Positions 46,001-48,954 of a DNA stretch of 64,000 nt are shown here, one piece after another. The translations under genes and the position numbers were made by a program. Each line of letters opens with the position of its first letter. Within the stretch, counting starts at the first letter, position 1. Under the pieces are notes generated by a model. That model was not told the DNA's origin and did no database searches. It saw only the letters and a program-made list of their open reading frames with translations. This DNA is from Diadema setosum (lineage: Eukaryota > Echinodermata > Echinoidea > Diadematoida > Diadematidae): contig CM067068.1 in NCBI GenBank assembly GCA_033980235.1, positions 140,001 to 204,000 on the forward strand, given 5' to 3'.

Positions 46001-46045
46001 GTTCCATGGCTGACAGCCTGCAGCTAGTAGACTGGTTTGCCTCAT
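7008..46045 (-). CDS. WDR17: WDR17-like WD-repeat protein, gene span (15 coding exons, 3' end off window)
   Basis: This is the whole visible span of one spliced gene. Fifteen exons, each listed separately, join in frame into 849 codons plus two bases. The product matches my memory of vertebrate WDR17 along its length: an N-terminal CQPWNRDVCAAS motif, a series of WD40 repeats ending in motifs such as VRIWD, IRVWD and VRIWS, and the start of the alpha-helical C-terminal half (MHIKHLIKFKS, ELMVELGE). WD40 repeats fold into beta-propellers that act as protein-binding platforms. The specific role of WDR17 is poorly known, so none is claimed here. The vertebrate protein is roughly 1300 residues, so about a third is missing and should lie to the left. 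All introns are GT-AG. The introns are full of transposable elements, nearly all A, B and C family copies lying antisense to the gene. Identification is by recalled similarity, not a search. Confidence 0.93.
7613..7762 (-). CDS. WDR17: WDR17 exon 14 (residues 779-828)
   Basis: The acceptor is GTTTACCAG and the donor GTCAGT; phase 0 both sides, 50 codons. It encodes SEAKELEMAKVRGQGSSYRA, REEKVREAAMLHMKLGEVQR, then YSELMVELGE, a charged, helix-forming region. This region resembles the helical repeats found after propellers in trafficking proteins; that comparison is inference. Confidence 0.94.
8178..8369. mobile_element. Short TA-flanked MITE (mariner-like ends)
   Basis: Terminal inverted repeats CTGTAAAAGTGGATATTTT and GAAAATTTCCACTTTTACAG are flanked by TA on both sides (8176-8177, 8370-8371). 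The interior is rich in TTTCGCGC and GCGCGAAA. TA duplication suggests the Tc1/mariner superfamily. The element is 192 bases long with no coding capacity. Confidence 0.8.
8385..9798 (+). mobile_element. Family A pearl/HINE-like element, copy A2
   Basis: Same ends as A1, with about eight minisatellite units (longer than A1) and the same CACACGGACGCACAC microsatellite before the CTCGTTCGGCGGGGAC terminus. The array mixes two unit types, one with AGGTCAAAAATCAAGGTCA and one with AGGTCAAAGGTCACAACTG, and the second type is the last unit in A1, A2 and A3. In the WDR17 intron between exons 14 and 13, antisense. Confidence 0.8.
9799..10521. other. Intron sequence without recognised features
   Basis: GGGACAACTCAGCCC occurs twice (about 9855 and 10043) but no element boundary could be drawn. 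A frame of 139 codons here has no recognisable product and lies in a WDR17 intron. Confidence 0.4.
10522..10647 (-). CDS. WDR17: WDR17 exon 13 (residues 737-778)
   Basis: The acceptor is GTGTATTAG and the donor GTAAGT; phase 0 both sides, 42 codons. It encodes CGSGTANLWELVSILDGQDD, then CLLPDMYSQGIMHIKHLIKF and KS. The acceptor has only a weak pyrimidine tract, but the reading matches the family closely at NLW, GQDD and GIMHIKHLI. Confidence 0.92.
11026..11090. repeat. Truncated copy of the TTTCGCGC MITE group
   Basis: GCGAAACTCTTCTTACC, GGCCGAGTGCGAAAAATA and TGTCGACTTTTACAG resemble the complement of the MITE at 8178-8369. Only one end is complete. Confidence 0.45.
11296..11429 (-). CDS. 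WDR17: WDR17 exon 12 (residues 692-736)
   Basis: The acceptor is ACCCTTACAG and the donor GTGAGT; it enters at phase 1 and leaves at phase 0. It encodes DQAMAVRTLPLMCGRASRDL, then KSRIDHYRGNVDHHTILRWF and SNLFS. The conserved LCGxxSRD and LRWFS positions of WDR17 are present. Confidence 0.93.
11750..13165. mobile_element. TTAA-flanked complex foldback element
   Basis: The outer ends are TTAAAGATAATAAAAAG and CTTTTTATTATCTTTAA, both at TTAA. The inverted arms run through GGTACCTCAAAAGTTTCCC and AACACTGTGAG. Inside are two palindromic cores (about 12025-12358 and 12775-13078), each made of CAGGCTTCGGGCAACGTTTG and its complement around a centre with GCGCTGGCCG. The left half is tandemly duplicated (11750 and 12360). 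TTAA flanks suggest a piggyBac- or Kolobok-type non-autonomous element. No transposase. Confidence 0.7.
12530..12547. repeat. Perfect 18-bp GC-rich palindrome
   Basis: CGCCGCCGTACGGCGGCG is its own reverse complement. It sits in an insertion of about 75 bases that distinguishes the second tandem half of the foldback from the first and is bounded by TTTCGTAC and GTACGAAA. Confidence 0.9.
13180..14652 (+). mobile_element. Family B pearl/HINE-like element remnant, copy B0 (split)
   Basis: Diverged family B units (TTGACCTTTGACCCC, CAAGATATGGAGGAAAAAG) are followed by the family's 3' block (GTGCACCCAAAAGTTGATAG, GGACGAATAGAAGGACTG, ATGGCGAAGGCATAAA). The 5' end is missing, replaced near the TTAA foldback at 11750. 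A separate TTAA element is inserted at 13717-14449. In the WDR17 intron between exons 12 and 11, antisense. Confidence 0.7.
13717..14449. mobile_element. piggyBac-like MITE with TTAA duplication
   Basis: TTAA then CCCTAAAAAGACTGG at the left, and CCAGTCTTTTTAAGG then TTAA at the right. The terminal repeats are followed by G and C runs. TTAA plus a CCCT start is characteristic of piggyBac-type elements. It has no recognisable transposase and interrupts the family B remnant, so it is younger than that copy. Confidence 0.82.
14958..15115. repeat. Foldback (long imperfect hairpin)
   Basis: TACCAGGGAATATTGCAC and AGGGCCAATATTGCAC pair with GTGCAATATTGGCCCT and GTGCAATATTCCCTGGTA, and the pairing extends outward through ATTATATTGGA and TCCAATATAAT. 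The sequence on the right contains ATTATCATCTA near 15112 and its complement TAGATGATAAT near 15520, so the element may extend to about 15530. Confidence 0.7.
15821..16020 (-). CDS. WDR17: WDR17 exon 11 (residues 625-692, last clear WD repeat)
   Basis: The acceptor is TTATTTTACAG and the donor GTAGTT; it enters at phase 2 and leaves at phase 1. It encodes DGACIDQVLDHGADVYGLTM, HPNRPFVLASCSRDSTVRIW, then SLMSLVVSSQMRIIARRPWQ and EIVTAT. VRIWS marks the end of the WD-repeat part; what follows is the helical half of the protein. Confidence 0.95.
16021..17151. other. Intron sequence without recognised features
   Basis: WDR17 intron between exons 11 and 10. AT-rich, no repeat boundary or additional exon seen. 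Confidence 0.5.
18123..20600. mobile_element. Tc1/mariner (pogo/Tigger-like) non-autonomous element
   Basis: Ends CAGTAAACCTCGCTTAAG and CTTACGCAAGGTTGACTG are flanked by TA (18121-18122 and 20601-20602). CAGT...ACTG with TA duplication and repeated AAGTCGAC subterminal sites resemble pogo/Tigger-type ends. No transposase frame was recognised. Its interior is mostly another element (18699-20311). Confidence 0.82.
18699..20311. mobile_element. Nested element with GGGCCCGTTT ends and 330-bp internal tandem repeat
   Basis: Ends GGGCCCGTTTTTAGA and TCTAGAAACGGGCCC are inverted repeats; GGGCCCGTT-type termini are frequent in PIF/Harbinger relatives. The interior has about three tandem units of roughly 330 bases (starts near 18868, 19200 and 19528), with AATTGCGTTTAAACGCAA-type palindromes, CCATCAAATCACACGCAA and GAAGACTTGC. 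I did not find a clean target duplication. Superfamily assignment is tentative. Confidence 0.65.
20811..20963 (-). CDS. WDR17: WDR17 exon 10 (residues 574-625)
   Basis: The acceptor is CTGTTCTCAG and the donor GTCAGA; it enters and leaves at phase 2. It encodes (G)TIRIWDYTQESCVNILVGHK, ANVRGLMWNPEIPYLLISGS then WDYTIRVWDT. It completes two canonical WD repeats ending in IRIWD and IRVWD. Confidence 0.95.
21588..22223. mobile_element. Foldback with TTCAGACG ends and TCCGAC repeats
   Basis: The left end CTGTAGCCATATTCAGACG and the complement of the right end (CTGTGTTCAGACGGAGG) are related, and GTCGGAGTAA follows on both sides. The interior repeats CTCCGACC and has palindromes such as TCCTCCGATCGGAGGA and the ACCACGAC/GTCGTGG pair. 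This looks like a non-autonomous DNA transposon of unknown superfamily; no target duplication was determined. Confidence 0.6.
22224..23880. other. Unassigned intron block with possible processed-transcript features
   Basis: More GC-rich than its surroundings. A donor-like CATCGGTAAGTT lies at about 22717, an acceptor-like TTTTGTAG just before an ATG at 23054, and AATAAA motifs near 23608 and 23795. The ATG frame is only 23 codons (MAPRSNLLPGRR...) and no product is recognised. It could be a solo LTR, a non-coding transcript or chance. Confidence 0.3.
24240..24283. repeat. CAAT/CACT microsatellite
   Basis: CAATCAATCAATCACTCACT and continuing tetranucleotide repeats lie directly upstream of the 20-bp minisatellite. 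Confidence 0.8.
24284..24710 (+). repeat. 20-bp minisatellite (AAAGCTACTCATTCACATTT)
   Basis: About 20 tandem copies of AAAGCTACTCATTCACATTT, with variants GCTGCTCATTC, GTTGCTCATTC and shortened AAACTACTCATTC or AAAGTACTCATTC. The variants recur in a mixed order, which indicates duplication of blocks within the array. It lies 124 bases from the donor side of WDR17 exon 9. Confidence 0.93.
24834..24998 (-). CDS. WDR17: WDR17 exon 9 (residues 519-574)
   Basis: The acceptor is CCTTCTGCAG and the donor GTAAGT; it enters and leaves at phase 2. It encodes KDMLATGCGDGAVRIYYIAT, SSDQPLKSFTGHTAKVFHVR then WSPLRDGILCSGSDDG, with one complete GH...VRIYY-type repeat and the start of the next. A 20-bp minisatellite begins within 130 bases on the downstream side of the donor. 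Confidence 0.95.
25346..25432 (-). CDS. WDR17: WDR17 exon 8 (residues 490-519)
   Basis: The acceptor is TTGCTTACAG and the donor GTGAGT; it enters and leaves at phase 2. It encodes (C)VIREIDGKLLQKYRHPAAVF then GCDWSPNN(K). The split Lys codon is completed by exon 9. Confidence 0.94.
25547..26686 (+). mobile_element. Family A pearl/HINE-like element, copy A3
   Basis: Starts ACAAGGAAAAGTAGAAATC and TCCCCGCCGGAAGTAG. About six units of roughly 160 bp follow, then an extended GGACGCACGGACGGACAC microsatellite and the terminal hairpin ending GTTCGGCGGGGAC. Very similar to A1, including the order of unit variants. Lies 108 bases from WDR17 exon 7, antisense. Confidence 0.82.
26795..26877 (-). CDS. 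WDR17: WDR17 exon 7 (residues 463-490)
   Basis: The acceptor is GTTGTTATCAG and the donor GTGAGG; it enters at phase 0 and leaves at phase 2. It encodes HGGASIYSVAWCQKDSRRLA then SCGADNF, with the final TG completed to Cys by exon 8. At 83 bases it is one of the smaller exons. It lies between a family A element on its left side (25547-26686) and a family B element on its right (26969). Confidence 0.92.
26969..27971 (+). mobile_element. Family B pearl/HINE-like element, copy B2
   Basis: Starts ACTAGATATATCGCTGCGGC and ATGCCTCCGCCATAACGC. Units hold TTGACCTTTGACCTTTTGG-type arrays. It ends with GACGTACGGACGAACGGACG and a degraded terminal hairpin (AATGCCTCCGGCCACTTCGT then TGGCGGAGAAATAAA). 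Antisense, in the intron between exons 7 and 6. Confidence 0.78.
28198..28289 (-). CDS. WDR17: WDR17 exon 6 (residues 432-462)
   Basis: The acceptor is TCTGTCCTGTAG and the donor GTACTT; it enters at phase 1 and leaves at phase 0. It encodes ADLNCVMAGTSRNGAFIWDI then GQNKIIKRYTE, a WD repeat ending in FIWDI. The split codon completes WAP|ADLNC with exon 5. The donor is weak beyond GT. Confidence 0.93.
29069..30367 (+). mobile_element. Family B pearl/HINE-like element, copy B3
   Basis: Starts CTAGAAATGTCGCTTTGGCG (hairpin GTCGC-TTTG-GCGAC) and TATGCCTCTGCCATAATGC. Its interior units carry TGACCTTTTGACCTTTGACC runs, with the last two units almost identical. It ends with GACGGACGGAAGGACGGACG and a 3' hairpin ATGCCTCCGGCACCACTTTG then TGGCGGAGGCATAA. 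The ends are complete. Antisense, in the intron between exons 6 and 5. Confidence 0.82.
30368..31068. other. Intron sequence without recognised features
   Basis: A/G-rich at the left (AAAGAAAGAAAC), otherwise nothing that suggests an exon or element. Confidence 0.5.
31069..31237 (-). CDS. WDR17: WDR17 exon 5 (residues 376-432)
   Basis: The acceptor is GTTTCCCAG and the donor GTCAGA (not the consensus GTRAG); it enters at phase 0 and leaves at phase 1. It encodes a textbook WD40 repeat: GHIETIFDCKFKPENPDLLA, TASFDGTMKVWDIKTLTAV, then SSPGNEGIIYSISWAP. The exon is too broken by the window frame to show as one long ORF and was found by reading the minus strand between splice signals. Confidence 0.93.
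31540..31780 (-). mobile_element. tRNA-derived SINE
   Basis: Read on the minus strand, GCTCGGTGGTCTAGTTGAGA resembles a tRNA 5' half with an A box (TGGTCTAGTTG). GGTCATAGCTTCTAATCCTG then gives a B-box-like GCTTCTAATCC. A tRNA-unrelated body follows and ends in TGTAGGGCAATTTGTCAATC. The same tail sequence is present as a hairpin at 48914-48954. RNA polymerase III boxes are inferred by eye only. Confidence 0.6.
31781..32469. other. Intron sequence with a 17-G run
   Basis: A G run at about 31900-31915 is followed by GGTGTCCATTTTAAAATT and CTGCCAAGTTTGTAGAAAAT. This resembles the interior of the family C element (40636-41655), so it may be a diverged fragment of that family. No exon seen. Confidence 0.4.
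32470..32816 (-). CDS. WDR17: WDR17 exon 4 (residues 260-375, Ser-rich insert)
   Basis: The acceptor is TTAATTTCAG and the donor GTAAGT; it enters at phase 1 and leaves at phase 0. It begins with AHQGVLRLWNVSKATP, has LKLKTTGFHSLCVFS, then a low-complexity Ser/Thr/Asn-rich stretch of about 45 residues (GDYTSLSTDTGSLNSPNSGS onward), and returns to conserved sequence at LPPGHAVCTFEDGGVGLYDL and WDFLREL. The Ser-rich loop falls where the family is variable. Confidence 0.95.
33624..33875 (-). CDS. WDR17: WDR17 exon 3 (residues 176-260)
   Basis: The acceptor is ATAATGCAG and the donor GTAGGA; it is a phase 1 to phase 1 exon of 252 bases. It encodes HKCAKHVLRPE, an acidic stretch (EYDEDDP), then the WD-repeat text GLEWDPLSVDYLLVIN, MIDSEALSVVMTF and MAWVPTAPGMFVSG. 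The last codon is completed by exon 4 to give SGD|AHQGVLRLWN, which confirms the join. Confidence 0.95.
34510..34930 (+). mobile_element. LINE 3' fragment (reverse-transcriptase C-terminal tail)
   Basis: The frame from 34641 to 34847 reads LKIYGNTTFSAVAPHLWNSL and FKSELKTYFLF, the typical C-terminus of CR1/RTE-type retrotransposon polyproteins (AFSxAAPxLWNSLP...FKxxLKTxLF). No catalytic reverse-transcriptase domain is left. The 3' end AGTGCTGTATAAATGGTGC fits the tail of such elements. 5'-truncated and inactive, in the WDR17 intron between exons 3 and 2. Confidence 0.7.
35377..35788 (-). CDS. WDR17: WDR17 exon 2 (first WD repeats, residues 39-176)
   Basis: The acceptor is TTTTCCAG and the donor is GTAAGG; the exon enters at phase 0 and leaves at phase 1. 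It encodes LDRVYSEFKLLSIVAEHHKT, then WD-repeat signatures: TALAWHPTDPDLFATSGADS followed by RIIVWN, then SRLAFCSGRGPVVVWN, then HVNGSLSFFS. At 412 bases it is the longest exon of the gene. It is 10.1 kb downstream of exon 1. Confidence 0.95.
35789..39461. other. WDR17 intron 1, left part: few features
   Basis: Mostly AT-rich unique-looking sequence. Around 38014-38240 a diverged TTTTCGCGAA / CTCGCAAAATATTTG block resembles the MITE group at 8178 and 42579. A short C run is at 37567 and a G run at 38290. No exon was found. Confidence 0.5.
39462..39926 (-). mobile_element. Family D pearl/HINE-like element
   Basis: Read on the minus strand it starts AACTAGAAAAGCACTCTGAG with hairpin GCACTCT/GAGAGCGC, then CCTCTGCCA. 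It ends, after a CAAA microsatellite (GTTT run at about 39500-39545 on plus), with CATAGCCTCCTCCCTTGG then CAGAGGTAA, a hairpin whose outer arm repeats the 5' CCTCTGCC. The arrangement mirrors families A, B and C but with a CAAA instead of a GACGGACG microsatellite. Non-coding. Confidence 0.65.
40350..40635 (+). pseudogene. LINE reverse-transcriptase tail, left part (interrupted by family C)
   Basis: The translation contains ISTSAVTKRL, SLYACETWTLNKDLIE and, in another frame, NKDHITN, the standard order at the C-terminus of LINE proteins (YGCETWTL...DHxTNxEV). Frames shift inside, so it is a decayed copy. The sequence stops at ACCAA (40635), where the family C element begins, and resumes at TGATGAG (41656). 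Confidence 0.78.
40636..41655 (+). mobile_element. Family C pearl/HINE-like element inserted in a LINE
   Basis: Starts CAAGAGACCTGCGGGTC (hairpin GACC-TGC-GGGTC) then GTTCACCTGAGC. The interior has about three diverged repeats with GGGCCCCCTGGGGGCCC, CTACCTGCCAAGTTTG and GAAGATGAAAATGTAC. It ends with ACGACGGACGACGCACGACG and the hairpin CTCACTTGAGCC-TTT-GGCTCAGGTGAG followed by CTAA. It sits between A and T of a LINE frame with no target duplication. Confidence 0.82.
41656..41955 (+). pseudogene. LINE reverse-transcriptase tail, right part
   Basis: Continues the LINE tail: DEVKNRV, then from 41710 KCKIKWYGHTERSSGL, RGKRARGRLKKRQEDNIRDW and WRKLAAKSSVAPQ. This is the familiar WYGHVxR...RGRPKKRWxDNI...WRxL ending of several LINE clades. 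The join across the family C element keeps frame and family order (DHITN|DEVKNRV). Confidence 0.8.
42068..43957. mobile_element. DNA transposon-like element with GCCCAATGCCCACTGTGC ends
   Basis: The left end AGCCCAATGCCCACTGTGC and right end GCACAGTGGGCATTGGGCT are inverted repeats, followed on both sides by the ACCTGAGCCTGC motif. Near both ends there are extra copies of CACAGTGGGC and GCAAGCT. A TA-flanked MITE (42579-43085) is nested inside. No transposase recognised; no clear target duplication. Confidence 0.68.
42579..43085. mobile_element. TA-flanked MITE with TTTCGCG ends
   Basis: Ends CTGTAAACGTGGAAATTTTC and AAAATATTGACGTTTACAG, with TA on both sides. TTTTCGCGG and CGCGAAAA subterminal repeats link it to the MITE at 8178. 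Inserted in the 42068-43957 element and therefore younger. Confidence 0.8.
43987..44755. mobile_element. PIF/Harbinger-like MITE with CAAGCAATTGCTTG palindromes
   Basis: Ends GGGCCGGATGCATAAAC and TTTTATGCATTCGGCCC are inverted repeats; AAT lies on both sides (43984-43986, 44756-44758), consistent with a 3-bp target duplication. Subterminal CAAGCAATTGCTTG-type palindromes occur at least three times at the left and again at the right. GGGCC...GCATAAA ends and a 3-bp duplication fit PIF/Harbinger. No transposase. Confidence 0.75.
44780..45790 (+). mobile_element. LINE 3' fragment with zinc-binding tail, carrying a SINE
   Basis: The frame 44817-45242 encodes WRAATWSNKICTNYRMFKDN, LSKFRCRSNGLPV and CTICSSDDIGDEFHYIFVCP, a Cys/His cluster seen at the end of some LINE proteins. 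It is related to the copy at 54660 (KLSKFRC/LCKFRCG, CPFF, KLAKFVRIIMFQF/NLSRFCKIIMLKF). The frame is cut at about 45255 by a SINE-like insertion and the 3' end resumes to CCCGAGAGGGGGTCG and AATAAAATCTTACAAATC, ending with a duplicated CTTACAAAT. 5'-truncated. Confidence 0.75.
45256..45572 (+). mobile_element. SINE-like insertion with ATT tail
   Basis: Interrupts the LINE tail. It runs from CAGTATTTTTGTAGAAAACG through CAGCAAGGCACTTTATCC and GTAAAGCGCATTGAAACCC to GAAATGCGCTATATAAAAAA and an ATT trinucleotide tail. The AGCGC...GCGCTATATAAA(ATT)n ending is common in marine-animal SINE or LINE tails. Boundaries are approximate. Confidence 0.55.
45932..46045 (-). CDS. WDR17: WDR17 exon 1 (start codon, residues 1-38)
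   Basis: The 38 codons begin MRQTSLLAAGCQPWNRDVCA and end in AVYIYQ at a GTGAGT donor, phase 0. The ATG at 46045 is chosen because it is the first in-frame ATG; upstream the frame stays open through GTG codons to a TGA about 60 bases further. The conserved block LLAAGCQPWN starts seven residues from the vertebrate-like N-terminus. A possible acceptor (ATTCTAG) lies upstream, so an untranslated 5' exon may exist. The join YIYQ|LDRVY to exon 2 matches the family. Confidence 0.92.
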
Positions 46046-46516
46046 GACTGGCTTGCTTACAGGGACTGAATCATTCACTTTCACTGCTAGAATACTCGGT
46101 CAACATTCAGTCAGGTAGCTACACCAATTGACAAAAAATAGGGAAAGAAAACGAAGAAAAGTAATTCAAAATCTCAAATATGAATGATAAGGTAGGAGTA
46201 CAGTTGTAAATGCATCACCAAGGGTGATACATACAATTATGTACGTTTGACCATACTTTGCTGTCTTCTAAATCCCGACAAAATTATCCTTTTTGCTGTG
46301 CAGACATAGGCCATTTTGAATCTTTCTTCAAACATTTGTCACTGCAGTTAGCCATCTAATTTACCACAAACATAACAGTAGCTTTTGAGTAACCTTTAGC
46401 TAAAAATCAATACATATACAATTAAGGCACATTGTAAAAGAAGTTGGTTGAGAAATGCTGTTCCTAGAGTGCACACAAGCATACAACATACGACACACAT
46501 ACACACGCATAAGTTA
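46046..46516. promoter_or_regulatory. Region upstream of the WDR17 start codon
   Basis: This must hold 5' untranslated sequence and may hold the promoter of WDR17. I see no convincing TATA box or CpG-rich block, so the transcription start could equally be farther upstream via an untranslated exon. Confidence 0.3.
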
Positions 46517-46735
46517 CTGTAAAACATGATACACTTGTAAATTCGCGGCATTAAATTTTCATGAATTGGAGCCAACGGCCTTTTTCGTGGGATGAAATTT
46601 TCGCGTATTGTCACTGGCATTCAACGCATATGATAGTGTAGACAAGAACTTCACGTGCATTTTAATTTCACGAATCTTGGCGCTCGCGAAATTCGCGAAA
46701 TTAAAGTGCACACGAACATTCCTCGTTTTACTGTA
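46517..46735. mobile_element. Diverged TTCGCG MITE
   Basis: Begins CTGTAAAACATGATACAC and ends CCTCGTTTTACTGTA, with TAAATTCGCGGC and GCGAAATTCGCGAAATTA inside. Related in style to the MITEs at 8178 and 42579; the ends are less perfect. Confidence 0.5.
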
Positions 46736-47013
46736 GTGTGCACTCTTTCACCTGATGTAACTGGTCATAACCAGTTGTATGTTGATTTAGTTCTAATTTG
46801 CTTAAAAGATACCATACCCTCTTGAATTTAATATTAATTGCTCGTATCTATAGATAGAAAACTTCAGTTTCAGATTGTGCTAGCAGTATATAGGCCCGGG
46901 GATACGGTGCAATTAACTCTGGGATAAGAGGCCAAAGCTTTTGAATTCATGAAGGTCATGGAAGCACTGTGCGAAGTGAAGAACAACAAATCTCAGAAGT
47001 TTACCTCCTCATA

Positions 47014-47579
47014 TTAAAGGGAAGATAAACCCCAAGAGCAATGTGGATTGAGTGAAAGCAGCAACATTAGTAGAACACATCAGTGAAAGTTTGAGGAAAA
47101 TCGGACAATCGATGTAAAAGTTATGAATTTTTAAAGTTTTGGTGTTGGAACCGCTGGATGAGGAGACTACTAGAGGATATGACGTATGAGTGGACAACAA
47201 TACAAAGAAAATATAAAGGAAATTCAACAAAAATTCACTTTTCTAGAATCATGAAAGAGCAATGGACCAACCTCTTTCAGAAAGCAGGGGGAATAATTGC
47301 TACCCTTAACATATGTCAATATCAAGTTGATGGAATTTGTAATTTTCATGAAAAATGGATTTTTGTAGAATTTTCTTTATATTTGCTTGGTATTGTTGTC
47401 CACTCATACGTCATAACCTCTAGTAGTCTCCTCATCCAGCGGTTCCAACACCAAAACTTTAAAAATTCATAACTTTTGCATCGATTGTCCGATTTTCTTC
47501 AAACTTTCACTGATGTGTTCTACTAATGTTGCTGCTTTCACTCAATCCACATTGCTCTTGGGGTTTATCTTCCCTTTAA
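47014..47579. mobile_element. TTAA-flanked palindromic MITE, copy 2 (complete)
   Basis: TTAA at 47014-47017 and 47576-47579 bracket ends AGGGAAGATAAACCCC and GGGGTTTATCTTCCCT. The arms of about 200-240 bases each pair nearly fully and the loop is about 90 bases. Over the shared length it differs from copy 1 at only about eight positions that I could count, so both moved recently or one was copied from the other. Confidence 0.88.
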
Positions 47580-48117
47580 CACCAAATCCCTTGAAACTTC
47601 ATATTTATATCTAATATGGATATGTCATCCTTTATGTGATTTTTGGGCAAAAATGCTGATGTATCATTCGAGATGGTGTATTTTTCTGTTTGAGTCGACT
47701 TTGGTAAAGGGTTACAATTATTTCCCGACACAAGTCTACGCTTGCATTCATGAGTAATGCATTTGATTAATATAGCTAGTCTGTAAACACCAGATTTACT
47801 ACCTGCAAAGTCTCATGTTTGCGCAATTAGTATTTATGTGGAAATCAGAGCAAAAAGACAACCAAATTTAGGAGAAAGTATGGACATGTATAGCACTTAG
47901 ATCATCCTCCTGCACATAGGTTCTCTACTGCGCTTAGCCAATCAGCAGTGTCAGTTTCGGTGCACGACGTCAGGGTTCGGTTTCGGTCCACAGGATGGCG
48001 AATGGGTGAGAGACAAACCCTTCAATGTGCTTCAGCTGCTTCATGCAGCACGAAAACTGATACATCAGACTGCGTACTGCTTACAAGTATGGATTTTACG
48101 TGGGTCACAAATGATAG

Positions 48118-48568
48118 CAGGGCTGCCAACTCTAACGCATTGAGCGTGAGACTCACGCAATTCCACCAATTTTGACTGTCTCACTCTGATAAACGAAATC
48201 TCACGCTAAACCCCCAAAATAGAATGTACACGACTACAAAAATAAATATATCTCTAAATTCTCTGATATTCCAAATATCGATATGCTCAGGCCCAAAATT
48301 TCGAGATTTTCCCGTGCGGGTGTAAAGCTTAACCAATAATCATCGTTTTCGGTTTGCGCGCAAAGACGAGCTATTGGATTACGATTGGTTTCTACCTATA
48401 CCACGTGAGTGTAGCTTGTACTTTTGGCAACGTGTGCTTTACATACACTGTGTACATAGTACGTGCGTACGTACGGCCGCACAGCAGGCTGCCAGGCGCT
48501 AACCAGGAGGTCGCTCCACTCCCTCGCAGTGTCTCACGCCAAACTCTCACTCAAGGTTGGCAGCCCTG
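48118..48568. mobile_element. DNA transposon fragment with CAGGGCTGCCAAC ends
   Basis: Left CAGGGCTGCCAACTCTAACG and right GGTTGGCAGCCCTG are inverted repeats, with GTGAGACTCACGC and TCTCACGCCAAAC just inside. TGATAG flanks both sides (48112-48117 and 48569-48574). CAGGG-type ends fit hAT, but hAT normally duplicates 8 bases and only 6 match here. Confidence 0.68.
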
Positions 48569-48913
48569 TGATAGTGATATGAATTTTTTCCCGACATAAC
48601 CATGCAACAAATGATACAGTTAGATATTTGGAACACAGTATAAACATACGACCACAAGTCATAAACCGAAGTTTCATTTTGGGGCAATGAAGGAAAATGT
48701 GAGAAAATGACACTTGTTTAGAGACCAAATTTTCTTTTTTGGAAGATAAGTTTTGACATTATTGCTGTAAAGATTAAATCATTCAAATGATGGCTTCTAA
48801 GGTGAGATATTGCGATTGTCCTGCAACACTTCCCCAGCGGTTTTGCATAAGCTGTTTCAGTGTTTTTTCAAATGCATGAAATTCTTCCATCGAGATGTTT
48901 TCATTGCAACTAT

Positions 48914-48954
48914 TTGACAAATTGCCCTACAGTCAATGTAGGGCAATTTGTCAA
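48914..48954. repeat. Perfect 18-bp hairpin, loop 5
   Basis: TTGACAAATTGCCCTACA, GTCAA, TGTAGGGCAATTTGTCAA. The arm is the same as the tail of the SINE at 31540-31780 and both sides extend to related GCAAC/GTTGC sequence, so it may be two SINE tails meeting head to head. Confidence 0.88.

Noticed and set aside
47158..47472. 104-codon frame in the second palindromic element.
   Set aside because: It runs through the inverted arms and loop of a MITE; copy 1 carries an in-frame stop at the same place and no product is recognised.
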